A stretch of DNA of 64,000 bases, from contig JADLSH010000073.1 of NCBI GenBank assembly GCA_016169945.1, positions 744,001 through 808,000 on the forward strand. Direction: 5' to 3'. Below are positions 54,689 through 63,752 of the stretch, piece by piece. A program made the position numbers and the translations under genes. This stretch comes from Trachythela sp. YZ-2020 (lineage: Eukaryota > Cnidaria > Anthozoa > Malacalcyonacea > Clavulariidae). Within the stretch, counting starts at the first letter, position 1. Every line of letters begins with the position of its first letter. Below the pieces are notes generated by a model. That model worked only from the letters and a program-made list of their open reading frames with translations. It searched no databases and was not told the origin of the DNA.

Positions 54689-54839
54689 TATTGTACCCTA
54701 TTGTATTTAATTTCAAAGGGTTCACTTTTTTTTGAGACACCCTGTAGAAGCTATTTTAAATTCCCAAGAGTAGAAAATCTTGTGCTTGACAACAATAGGT
54801 TAATTTCTAAAGGTCTCCCTTTTTTATACACCCTGTGTA

Positions 54840-54991
54840 CAGGGTGTATCATAAAAAAGTGAACTCTTTGAAATTAAATACAATAAGGTACAATAGATTA
54901 TTTGAAAGAAAATGCAAATATGAAGTTCAATTTCAAAAGGTTCACTATTGTATTAAATTTCAAAGGGTTCACTTTTTTTTGAGACACCCTG
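54840..54991. mobile_element. Compact 152-bp mariner-like MITE
   Basis: CAGGGTGTATCATAAAAAAGTGAA at the left and the complement of CAGGGTGTCTCAAAAAAAAGTGAA at the right, with TA on each side (54838-39 and 54992-93). It serves as the uninterrupted reference for 53830-54744. Confidence 0.8.
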
Positions 54992-55002
54992 TATACTGTA
55001 GT

Positions 55003-56790
55003 TAAAGGGTTTTGTAGATGGAAAATTATTGAGTTAACAGCTGCAAAAAAATGCAACTATAGGTCCCTGGCAGGAATCGAGTCTGCGGCCCTGCGATTCC
55101 GGTGCAGCGCTCTAACCAACTGAGCTACAGAGTCCAGTTGTCGAGCTCTAACCACAAGTTCAATAGTTCATGTATATATACTAGGGTACTGCCATGTTAA
55201 GTTGTGGGTAAATATCTAGATTTTGTTGGCATCTCACTCGATTGAATAATAATTAAAGGGTTTTGTAGATGGAAAATTATTGAGTGTAAATTATATACAT
55301 TTATTAGACCTAACCAGGAACAGCTGAGAAAAATGCAACTATAGGTCCCTGGCCGGAATCCCGGCGATTCCGGTGCAGCGCTCTAACCAACTGAGCTACA
55401 GAGTCCAGTTGTCGAGCTCTAACCACAAGTTAATGTATATATACTAGGGTACTGCCATGTTAAATTGTGGGTAAATATCTAGATTTTGTTGGCATCTCAC
55501 TCGATTGAATAATAATTGAAGGGTTTTGTAGATGGAAAATTATTGAGTGTAAATTATATACATTTATTAGACCTAACCAGGAACAGCTGCGAAAAATGCA
55601 ACTATAGGTCCTTGGCAGGAATCGAACTGCGGCCCTGCGATTCCGGTGCAGCGCTCTAACCAACTGAGCTACAGAGTCCAGTTGTCGAGCTCTAACCACA
55701 AGTTCATGCATATATACTAGGGTACTGCCATGTTAAGTTGTGGGTAAATATCTAGATTTTGTTGGCATCTCACTCGATTGAATAATAATTAAAGGTTTTG
55801 TAGATGGAAAATTATTGAGTGTAAATTATATACATTTATTAGACCTGGCAGGAAACAAATCTGCGGCCCTGCGATTCCGGTGCAGCGCTCTAACCAACTG
55901 AGCTACAGAGTCCAGTTGTCAAGCTCTAACCACAAGTTCATGTATATATACTAGGGTACTGCCATGTTAAATTGTGGGTAAATATCTAGATTTGTTGGCA
56001 TCTCACTCGATTGAATAATAATTAAAGGTTTTGTAGATGGAAAATTATTGAGTGTAAATTATATACATTTATTAGACCTGGCAGGAAACAAATCTGCGGC
56101 CCTGCGATTCCGGTGCAGCGCTCTAACCAACTGAGCTACAGAGTCCAGTTGTCAAGCTCTAACCACAAGTTCATGCATATATACTAGGGTACTGCCATGT
56201 TAAATTGTGGGTAAATATCTAGATTTGTTGGCATCTCACTCGATTGAATAATAATTGAAGGGTTTTGTAGATGGAAAATTATTGAGTGTAAATTATATAC
56301 ATTTATTAGACCTAACCAGGAACAGCTGCGAAAAATGCAACTATAGGTCCCTGGCAGGAGTCGAATCTGCGGCCCTGCGATTCCAGTGCAGCGCTCTAAC
56401 CAACTGAGCTACAGAGTCCAGTTGTCGAGCTCTAACCACAAGTTCAATAGTTCATGTATATAATTATACTAGGGTACTGCCATGTTAAGTTGTGGGTAAA
56501 TATCTAGATTTTGTTGGCATCTCACTCGATTAAATAATAATTAAAGGGTTTTGTAGATGGAAATTATTGAGTGTAAATTATATACATTTATTAGACCTAA
56601 CCAGGAACAGCTGCGAAAAATGCAACTATAGGTCCCTGGCAGGAATCGAACTGCGGCCCTGCGATTCCGGTGCAGCGCTCTAACCAACTGAGCTACAGAG
56701 TCCAGTTGTCGAGCTCTAACCACAAGTTCATGTATATATACTATGGTACTGCCATGTTAAGTTGTGGATAAACATCTAGGTTTTGTTGTA
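55003..56790 (-). repeat. Seven tandem repeats, each containing a tRNA-like sequence
   Basis: Minus-strand units of about 273 bp, two of them shortened to about 232 bp. Each has a tRNA-like head (TAGCTCAGTTGGTTAGAG, GCTGCACCGGAATCGCAGG, TTCGATTCCTGCC), a tail (GTTGCATTTTTCGCAGC, CCATCTACAAAACCCTT) and a spacer (CGAGTGAGATGCC, ATCTAGATATTTACCC, CATGGCAGTACCC). tRNA-like parts lie at 55062-55135, 55344-55406 (internally deleted), 55607-55679, 55844-55913, 56077-56146, 56346-56419 and 56631-56703. The 232-bp units lack the segment between two CCTGGCAGG-like sites. It ends with degenerate TTTTGTTGTAGA repeats. Confidence 0.9.
56631..56703 (-). other. tRNA-like segment (best-preserved unit of the array)
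   Basis: A-box TAGCTCAGTTGGTTAGAG and B-box GTTCGATTCC are intact. The terminal strands GGACTCT and AGGGACC pair with one mismatch and one wobble. The anticodon arm (CTGCA/CGCAG around CCGGAAT) is one mismatch short of canonical and lacks U33, so I do not assign an amino acid. It probably works as an internal polymerase III promoter of a SINE-like repeat rather than as a tRNA. Confidence 0.6.
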
Positions 56791-57209
56791 GAAATTTTGT
56801 TGTAGATTTTGTTGTAGATTTTGTTGTAAATATCTAGATGTAGTTACCTCCGGCTTTGCGTAGCTGCAGGCTTGGGTTGTGTACTAGCTTGTGCTTTCTT
56901 TCTTGTTCTTAGATATAGGCAGAATACTTTCCAGCAAAATCTTTAGAGCTCTTCATCTTTTGGCTGCTGCAGTTACCAAATGCTAGCGCTCTGCCAGCTT
57001 GAGCAGACTGACTTAATATATTCATGTTGGTTTCTCTTATTTGTCACACTAGGTATATAAGAACGCTGTAAATATTAAGAAATACAGCAGTACAGCCAGT
57101 AGTATTAAGAAATGGCACAATAATATATTATACTAGATTTTTATTGTATTCGGCTGTGGATTCCTAATGGCTTGACTGAGCAATATAGGCTACCAGGGGC
57201 TGTTGTTTA
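56791..57209. other. Spacer, nothing recognised
   Basis: No coding sequence or clear repeat beyond the trailing GTTGTAGATTTT units at its left edge. Confidence 0.4.
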
Positions 57210-57599
57210 TTAGTATACACCCAACCATTGTCCATTACAAATCCTACATTCTGATTGGCTACTCAACCGTTGACCATTCGTGATGGACAACGTTTGGGGA
57301 AAATGAAAACAAACCTGAAAAAATATGGCAGTAAACTCGTTTTGCAGACGTTTCGGAGGAATTTTTGGAGAGTTTGATAGAAAATTCTACCCCTGAGAAA
57401 ACTAAAAAGGCCACAAAATATGGCATGAAGATTTTTAATGGCAAGGAACGAAATAGAAACCGTATTTTATTAATAAATCTGCTTTTACTTGCCGCTCACG
57501 AGTGGTTAAATAACACAACTGAATTAAATTATTTTAAAAATTACACGGTGTATGGATTATTTTCTCGAAATTAATATATCTATACAAGGTGTATACTAA
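57210..57599 (+). mobile_element. Short TIR-flanked element with a Crypton-like coding fragment
   Basis: Ends TTAGTATACACC and GGTGTATACTAA are inverted 12-mers. Inside, the plus strand from about 57344 encodes ADVSEEFLESLIENSTPEKT and then KKATKYGMKIFNGK. This resembles the N-terminal start of Crypton-derived (DUF3504/ZMYM-like) tyrosine-recombinase proteins common in cnidarian genomes. The likely ATG at 57326 is one base out of frame with it. Only about 50 residues remain, so this is a dead fragment. The assignment is from memory of the motif. Confidence 0.4.
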
Positions 57600-57600
57600 A

Positions 57601-57706
57601 ACAATTAGACAACTCGTCCTCGTTGTCTATGAGCGAATAGTCGACTCAGGCTTCGCCTTCGTTGACTATTCGCTCATAGACAACTCGGACTCGTTGTCTA
57701 ATTGTT
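57601..57706. repeat. 106-bp palindrome
   Basis: ACAATTAGACAAC, CTCGTTGTCTATGAGCGAATAGTC and their complements form a near-perfect hairpin centred near 57654 (CTTCGCC). The outer arms match the small palindrome at 50184-50216. Confidence 0.8.
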
Positions 57707-57724
57707 AAATAGTCAAATGACCGA

Positions 57725-57879
57725 CAGGGCCGTAGCTAGACACGATAATTGGGGGGGTGTATATTCATATATTCATGTTTACATACCGTAAAAACAATCG
57801 CTTTCAAAAGAAATCCGTCGGGCAGAACACGAATATATGAATATACACCCCCCCAATTATCGGTCTAGCTACGGCCCTG
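57725..57879. mobile_element. hAT-like MITE, 155 bp, with perfect 8-bp target duplication
   Basis: Starts CAGGGCCGTAGCTAGAC and ends with its complement, the inverted region extending for about 50 bp through TGTATATTCATATATTC. Both sides carry ATGACCGA (57717-57724 and 57880-57887). CAGGG ends with an 8-bp duplication are diagnostic of hAT. Confidence 0.9.
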
Positions 57880-57887
57880 ATGACCGA

Positions 57888-58533
57888 TATGGAAACAATT
57901 TTGGTGACAGCTAATCTGCATTTCAGTTATCGCCTGTGTACAGACGTTTACTCTTGCTGTATACAGCCTTACAGGCAGACATATTTTGCATTCTGAGTGA
58001 GGGATCTAATGTGACAATGTGAGATTTTAATCCTTTCAGTTTTAGAACAAGATATCTCATTTATTGTGAGAATTGAGTGCAGAATCGTGAGACCGTGAGA
58101 TTGTGGTCAAAAACGAACGTGTGTCTCACGGCAAAACCGTGAGACTTGGCGAGTCTGGATAGATTAAATGTTTATAACGAACATTTGAAGGTTTCACTTC
58201 GCTCAGCAAATCAACGTGAGGCTCGTGACATTTTGCTTATGAAAGACTTAATTTCACCAAACTTTTTGAAGGGAATTTGAAGGAAATTTCAATGCTTTTT
58301 GAAGGACGTTTCGATCAAAATCAGGACAAAAAAAGGAAATATTCATTTTGGAATGTGGAAGCATTTATGGTGTTAGCACGTGTCAATTTATCAGATCAAT
58401 GATTGCCACTGATATGTACTAAGGTGTTTGTCATATCAGAAATCTTTGCAGATGGATTTTAAGTAAATTTATCGTACATGGGAAAAAAAACAATAAAAAA
58501 ATACTCGAACGAAAATTTATATGCAATTTTTAG
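57888..58533. other. Spacer or intron before a vWA exon
   Basis: AT-rich, with several GTGAGA(T/C) phrases at 58018-58150. The end, ATATGCAATTTTTAG at 58519-58533, has the form of a 3' splice site. No gene seen otherwise. Confidence 0.4.
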
Positions 58534-58792
58534 ACGATGGTTCGATCGTCTTGCTTGACATATGCCTGCTTTGGAAGTACGCCACCATGTTTAGATCGTA
58601 TATATGATCTAGATGTCGTCTTTATCATAGACAGAACTACCACTGGACGACGTGATTTTCAGCAAATTCGGGAAATTGCTGAATATATTTTGAATTGTTG
58701 CACTTGGAATTCACGTGTCGCTTTTGTGGGGTATGACAGAGATGGTGCTACTACTCTGTGCAATTTCGGAGATCCAGTTAGTTCTATTCGTG
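58534..58792 (+). CDS. Probable internal exon encoding part of a von Willebrand factor A domain
   Basis: Bounded by an acceptor-like ATTTTTAG and a donor GTAAGA at 58793. The reading frame gives LDVVFIIDRTTTGRRDFQQI, then SRVAFVGYD, matching the first beta-strand, MIDAS loop, first helix and second strand of a vWA domain. The MIDAS motif is DRTTT rather than the usual DxSxS, which may weaken metal binding. Such domains occur in secreted or surface proteins (collagens, integrins, matrilins) in animals. No neighbouring exon is recognisable within the window, so this may be a lone duplicated exon or part of a gene with long introns. Confidence 0.6.
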
Positions 58793-59084
58793 GTAAGATA
58801 TTTTAATTAAATATTCTTGTTTTCATAATTTCATGTTTGTCTCACGATGTATAAAACTGTTAATAGGATTTAATAATAGGAGAATTATTCTAATTAGACT
58901 AATTACCTTGTATTTAGCAACAATTATGTACACAGTGACAAATAGCTAAAATATTGGTTGTTATATTAAATCATTTAAGGGGCCAGGGCACACTATACTA
59001 TATTGTATTTTCAAGGCGATAGTTATAATGCTCTGCTCTGGAGTTGCTACAAAGTAAATTGTTTGGTGGAGGCAAGACCCCCAG
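58793..59084. other. Spacer or intron, nothing recognised
   Basis: AT-rich, no coding sequence. The target duplication GACCCCCAG (59076-59084) of the following transposon closes it. Confidence 0.4.
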
Positions 59085-59182
59085 CATCCTCGTACCCAGG
59101 GTATTTGCTCCCCCCGAGCCAAATACCCTGGTATGAGCTGGTCACGTGAACCCAAACAATTTATATTACTAAGGGGGGTGTA

Positions 59183-59575
59183 GTGATTTCTAGTTTTCTT
59201 CCCAGCCTGTTCGCAGGTGCGAGTAGGTTATTCAGGCGCCATTATTGCGATCTAAATCCAAACAAAGAGGACATGTTTTTGTCTTGTCTTCATTCCACTG
59301 TAAATAGCAATATAAATCTTAAGCCAAAACAAGCAAAGTGTTTGGAGGCGCTTTTTAATAGGAGAGATACTGTCTCTGTTTTACCGACTGGATACGGTAA
59401 ATCTTTAATTTACCAATTGCTCCCAACACTGCTTCATGAAAGGAATCTCTTCGAACAAAGGCAATCAGGTGAAGCAGTTCTAAACCGATTCATTTCTTCA
59501 ATAATCTCTTTAAAGTTAACCTTCGATAAAGCCTCAAAGTCCCTTTTTCTCAAAACGGAGTTGGTGTTTCTCTGA
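59183..59575 (+). pseudogene. RecQ-like helicase, truncated N-terminal part
   Basis: The ORF starts 33 bases inside the left TIR. Residues up to about 90 resemble the entry of RecQ-type DEAH helicases: LKPKQAKCLEALFNRRDT (Q-motif-like) and Walker A LPTGYGKSLIYQLLP. After about residue 90 (LLHERN) similarity stops and the remaining residues are antisense to the neighbouring gene. Motifs Ia-VI are missing, so no helicase activity is expected. In an intact relative this enzyme would unwind DNA during transposition or replication of the element. Confidence 0.7.
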
Positions 59576-60753
59576 GCGACATATTTTAGTTCTTCCTGCA
59601 TCTTTGAGGTAACTTTTTCTTTCGACTTTTCGAAGTTTTCTAAAGCGCTGTCACGTAGTGCATCAGTTGAAGCGGTTGGCTAAAAACAAAGCCGAAAAAA
59701 TAAATCAATTAGCTAATGTAAAGTATCAATTTACGACCATTTATCATCATAACTTTTTAATCTTAGAGCCAAAGCATTCGATATAGTTATTGGGACTAAT
59801 TTGAAAGAATTGCTTGGCAATTCAATTACAAAAGTTAGGTACAACAATTTTAGTTCATCTCGTCCAATTCAGGTAGCTGGTTTAATTTTGTTTTTCCTTT
59901 TACTGGACATTTTAACACATAATTTGATGTACGAAAATACAATAAGGCATGACAAATGTACATGAAATCAGGTTTATTTAATACAAAGGATTTAGTAAAA
60001 TGCGATTTGTTTTTATTGCGGACGAAGTTGTCGTAAAAGCATTAAAGCCAATTTGGTTCTATTATATGGCCGCTTCCGTTTGATATGATGAGTTAACACT
60101 TGTATATACGAGTGTATCTAATTATCAAAACCCGCAAACTTAAAATAAAAAGACCCACGGTGACATATGGTAAAAACAAACAAAGCCTAACGAAACGCTT
60201 TGCAAGCATATTTATATTTTCCAAGTCTACTCTGGCTCTGCACGCACTTTTTACTTTAACGCATAGCGAGTTTACAGAAAGGATTAAACTAAAAAATGTA
60301 CAGTACATCTAATAAACCATAATTTCCCAAACTTACCGTATTTTCTTTTGAGGAAAATGAAAGGTATCGTCGACTTGAAGTTGCTTGTTGTTGGACCCTC
60401 TTTGCTGTTGGCAATATTGAAGGCGACGGCTCGGAGCATCTTTTCGCTCTCGATTGCGATTTTAAAACGTTTTGGCTTTTCGAGATTAACTCTTTAAAAG
60501 TTTTATAATTAGAGAGCCGTCTCTGGCAAGGTCTGCAGATATTTTGAGGCAGATTTGGGTCTCGTACGAGAGAATCGCCCAGACAATCTTCAGCGAGTTT
60601 TAGAATATTCGCGTTCGCGTGTCTAAATAAGTTTTTGACGTGAGTCACATCACAAATATTTAAACATAAACGGCAGCACGAGCTTTGATTTTTTTCACCA
60701 GCACTGTAAAACTTTTTTGGAGTATCTAACGCTTTTGACATGTCCAGGTGCAT
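59434..60753 (-). pseudogene. Two-exon gene with ZAD-like zinc finger, 3' truncated
   Basis: Exon 1 (60753-60337, 139 codons) has paired CxxC motifs, CCRLCLN and ICRPCQRRL, spaced like a ZAD or THAP-like treble-clef domain, then a Ser/Lys-rich stretch. A donor GTAAGT follows at 60336. An acceptor TTTTTAG ends at 59680, and exon 2 (59679-59434) continues in phase 0 with a charged helical segment (ELKYVAQRNTNSVLRK). It runs into a stop just past the deletion junction at about 59460. The 657-bp intron is AT-rich. The gene starts close to the right TIR and probably encodes the DNA-binding or transposition protein of the element, now truncated. Confidence 0.6.
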
Positions 60754-60960
60754 ACGCGAGCTGTGTAACTTTGAAGATACAATGGCTATTGTTTACATTT
60801 ATGGCGTGTTCTAATTAGTTGTGACAATGTATACTCACTCCCCCGACCCTAATGAACAATATTCTATTTTACCCAAAATCTGGGGGTCACGTGACCAGCT
60901 CATACCAGGGTATTTGGCTCGGGGGGAGCAAATACCCTGGGTACGAGGATGGACCCCCAG

Positions 60961-62814
60961 CTGAACCCCTTGCTACAACCCTGATTCTGGCTAATGCAAA
61001 ATGATTTTATTCCAGAATGTGTGGGACCTTACAATACACTCTAGCCTGTGATTAGGCTCTTGAGGAAGGAGTAAGAGGACATCTAGTTTAACCACTGATA
61101 AACTAATTATGAGGGCCTTTTGAAATATTTTTGCATGTTGTTTTGAGTTGTCTTGATAGCCATTATTCAATAATTGGGACAGATAAACATATCCCCTCAC
61201 ACTTGTTCTGATTTTCGCGAACTTATGAAAATCACCTTCTCCTGGATATGGAGTTCCAAATAGTGCTGGGAAGTTGAGGGGTCAGTATGACCTCTCAAGT
61301 GGGTCAGATACACAAATTGAGTGGCCAACCATGCATATATTCCTTCTTAGGCCCTGTTAACATGACCACTATGACCCTACCAGTAGAGCTGGTTTTCTCC
61401 TTGTGTTTGCATGAGAAAAATTAGCTCTCTTGCTAGAGCTGGCTTGCTTCCGTATTAAATGGACTTCCAACAACTTATCTATTTTCTTACACAGTCCAAA
61501 ATTATATTTAAATCAAAAATGACTTTGAAAGGTCATCTTAGATGCAGATAAGGTATATTTTTTACTACTACTTACTTATGGCTAGGAAAGCATGACGCAT
61601 TTATATGGGAATTTGCAGCTCCCCTTCTCCGGATAATATATAGCAGAAGCAGATTCATTTAGAGGCCTGGGAGGCCCTGGCTGGCCATTCATGAACAAAA
61701 ACAAACAAAAACACCATTTCAATAAGTAATTATGCATCTTGGACTAGGAGGAGGATGCCAAGTGGCTCTTATAAACATCCGCGCTGCATTCTTGCGGCAA
61801 GGTGACTCTAGGCCTGGGCCTGGTGAGTAGTGTCTGGCACACAACAGGTAAAAATCTGGGTGCGCGCATCTGGGTGGCAACAAGAGACAGTGGCAGATAG
61901 TTTTGCTAACCATTAACTGACAGAGCCTACCACTGATGAGTAAATTCGTCTGTCGTTAGACAGAGTAAAATAGTTAAGTAGGTGAGGTAGGTCGCATCTG
62001 GGCACGTTAACGACACCTTACTAACTTTTTTGCCTAACTCATTTCGTAGCAATTTAAGTAAGCGTAAAAAATTAGAAGTAAAGTTGCCTATGTCACATGA
62101 TTGAGTTAGGCAAAAATGAGAGCTGAGAGCACATGCATAATTGGAAATGTGACCTTTTAGTGAGTTGTTTTTTTGACAAGCTGCACAATTAAGTTTATAA
62201 AACGTTATGCAAGTAATACCTGTAATAGATTGGCTTAAAACCTTCAGTCCTAAATGCATTTCAGCTGGAATGGTTACAGTATGCAGGGCCGTCCTCAGAA
62301 AAATTCTCAGGGTGGCAAGTTTTCTCAACCTACCACTTCCGACCCTTGTACCACTACAATCTTTCTTTGCTTCTTTCAAAAATTTATTTTTTTTTTTAAT
62401 TTTTTTTTTTATCCCCTATGTTTGAATTATTACGAGTGCATGAAAACTGATGACATAAACCATAGAACAGTTCAAATTGGTTTCTACATTTTAATTGTAT
62501 AAAAGTTGAAAACTGTTGTAGGAGAAACTTGAGTGGTCAAGTTGAATGGACATATCTGATTTTGGGGGGTCAAGTTGTTAAAGCATGGACCGCGGAGCCG
62601 CTGAATAATGATAAAATTGCTCATTGAAAATTAGGAATCGAAATACGTAGTCCACCCCCCCACTTCCCAGAAATACGTAGGCCACCCCTACCCCCCTACC
62701 CCCACTTCCAACTTCAGATCCACTTCCCGCTTCAGATCCACTTCCCACTTCAGATCCACTTCCCACTTCAGATCCACTTCCCACTTCAGATCCACTTCCC
62801 AGTTATTTCAAGCT
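60961..62814. other. Spacer with an 18-bp minisatellite
   Basis: No gene recognised; the longest frame (minus, 62379-61927, 150 codons) has no family I know and odd composition. A tandem CACTTCCCACTTCAGATC unit (18 bp) runs from about 62695 to 62805, giving a false Gly-Ser-Glu-Val frame on the minus strand. A CAGGGCCGTCCTCAG motif at 62284 looks like an isolated hAT-type end. Confidence 0.45.
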
Positions 62815-62988
62815 CTGTAGATGAAAATTTCGAGCAAAAATGTGTATACATATTTTAGACGTAACCAGGAGTGGGAGGGGCTATACTGCAGTTGGATTTT
62901 TTTGCAACTGCTCATGATTATAGGTCTACAATATGTGTATACATTTTCACTCAAAATTTCTGTCTACAAAAACCCGTCAACATTCAGT
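62815..62988. mobile_element. Short TIR element related to the tail of the tRNA-bearing repeat
   Basis: TGTAGATGAAAATTT...TGTGTATACATATTTTAGAC on the left and its approximate complement (GTCTACAATATGTGTATACATTTT...AAATTTCTGTCTACA) on the right form about 45-bp TIRs. The same phrase (GTAGATGGAAAATTATTGAG, ATACATTTATTAGACCTAACCAGGA) occurs in the tail of the 55003-56790 units. Confidence 0.6.
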
Positions 62989-63189
62989 TCTACTGAACCT
63001 GTAGCCTGTGTAGCTGGCGGTTTTAAGGGGTTGGGGGGTTGAGGCCGAGGCAGTTTAGGCGAGGTCTCTGCCTGCGCCTCAACTGGCCTTTTTGTGAATA
63101 TACATTAGTTTTAGTTTTAATTGACATATAAAAAACAAAAAATGAATATTTTCATAAAAATTCTTTAAAATAATCAGGATTAACAAAAA

Positions 63190-63392
63190 ATAACATTGTA
63201 TGTTTTTGATACTTTTTTTCCCGCATAATGCCTGTAAAATTTGAAAGTTTGAAAATAAGTTTGCAAACCAGTATTATTTATGCAAAAAATAAAAAAATAA
63301 CATTGTATGTTTTTGATACTTTTTTTCCCGCATAATGCCTGTAAAATTTGAAAGTTTGAAAATAAGTTTGCAAACCAGTATTATTTATGTTG
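63190..63392. repeat. Two tandem copies of a 107-bp unit
   Basis: CATTGTATGTTTTTGATAC...CAGTATTATTTATG is repeated with an offset of 107 bases (63194 and 63301), almost without change. It directly precedes the hammerhead-containing tandem repeat. Confidence 0.85.
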
Positions 63393-63421
63393 ATCACTAC
63401 ACATCTAGACTGCGTTACAAG

Positions 63422-63465
63422 CTGCACTGACGAGCCGTTGAACGGCGAAACATGCATGTCTGCAG
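63422..63465 (+). ncRNA. Type I hammerhead ribozyme, complete-looking core
   Basis: Stem I CTGCA (63422-63426) pairs with TGCAG (63461-63465). The catalytic box CTGACGA lies at 63427-63433. Stem II GCCGT-TGA-ACGGC has a few paired bases more than minimal (63434-63446). GAAA is at 63447-63450. A minimal helix III, CAT-GC-ATG, is at 63451-63458, followed by the UC dinucleotide (63459-63460), with predicted cleavage after 63460. All conserved core positions are satisfied, with C at the tolerant position 7. The tiny helix III is typical of metazoan retrozyme and Penelope-like hammerheads, which often work as dimers. Confidence 0.8.
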
Positions 63466-63662
63466 ATTTGAGGTTAATTGGTGGCTATAAGCGATAATGC
63501 AAAAAGCTCACTTCCCTTGTGGTCGTTTGAGCACTCTGGCCCCAAGACACTTGACGCATGTCTGGATGCGCATGTGTCTGAGTATTGTACCACATGCGCT
63601 TGGTGAGGGCAAGAGTATGGTGTATAAATACGAAGTCACTCACATCTAGAATGCGTTACAAG

Positions 63663-63706
63663 CTGCACTGACGAGCTGTTGAACGGCGGAACATGCATGT
63701 CTCCAG
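63663..63706 (+). ncRNA. Second hammerhead copy, core damaged
   Basis: Same layout as the first copy with CTGACGA at 63668-63674, but the conserved GAAA is GGAA (63688-63691) and the 3' strand of stem I is TCCAG instead of TGCAG. Both changes should abolish or strongly reduce cleavage. Stem II keeps pairing through a G-U pair. Confidence 0.75.
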
Positions 63707-63710
63707 ATTT

Positions 63711-63712
<2 letters not shown>

Positions 63713-63752
<40 letters not shown>

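Larger units (their letters stand above)
53830..54744. mobile_element. Mariner-like MITE, second level of the stack
   Basis: Ends CAGGGTGTCTCAAAAAAAGTGAA and its complement, both next to TA (53828-29 and 54745-46). The unit at 54840-54991 is a compact member of the same family and shows that the interior of this copy is split at CTTTCAAAGAATC|TA by further insertions. Confidence 0.8.
53484..54835. mobile_element. Mariner-like MITE, outermost of a nested stack
   Basis: The left end CAGGGTGTGTATAAAAACGAGACCTTTAGAAATCAAC and the inverted right end (complement CAGGGTGTATAAAAAAGGGAGACCTTTAGAAATTAAC) match over about 45 bp. Flanking dinucleotides fit a TA target. A second complete element (53830-54744) and others lie inside. 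There is no transposase. Confidence 0.75.
59085..60951. mobile_element. TIR transposon, 1867 bp, 65-bp perfect TIRs, 9-bp target duplication
   Basis: The left TIR (59085-59149, starting CATCCTCGTACCCAG) is repeated exactly, inverted, at 60887-60951. Each TIR contains its own hairpin (CCAGGGTATTTG / CAAATACCCTGG). Both flanks carry GACCCCCAG (59076-59084 and 60952-60960). Inside, a RecQ-like helicase start reads rightward from the left end and a two-exon ZAD-like gene reads leftward from the right end. They collide at about 59460 where both are cut, so the element is an internal-deletion derivative. A 9-bp duplication fits Mutator-like elements best, but the helicase cargo is not typical of them. 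Confidence 0.9.
63393..63712 (+). repeat. Retrozyme-like tandem repeat, 241-bp period
   Basis: A first unit starts at about 63393-63400 (CACATCTAGACTGCG) and a partial second at 63641 (CACATCTAGAATGCG). Both carry hammerhead sequences, 241 bases apart. The unit interior has several self-complementary stretches (AGACAC/GTGTCT, ATGCGCAT). This arrangement of short tandem units with type I hammerheads matches small non-autonomous retrozymes reported from metazoans. Confidence 0.7.

Noticed and set aside
61930..61975. CTGATGAG near a GTCTGTCGTTAGACAGAG hairpin as a hammerhead
   Set aside because: There is no GAAA after a stem II, so the catalytic core is absent.
61927..62379. 150-codon minus-strand frame
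   Set aside because: Composition is unremarkable for AT-rich spacer, no motif is visible, and it crosses what looks like a hAT-type terminal motif at 62284.
62578..62784. Minus-strand Gly-Ser-Glu-Val repeat frame
   Set aside because: Produced by an 18-bp minisatellite. No unique sequence or homology supports a protein.
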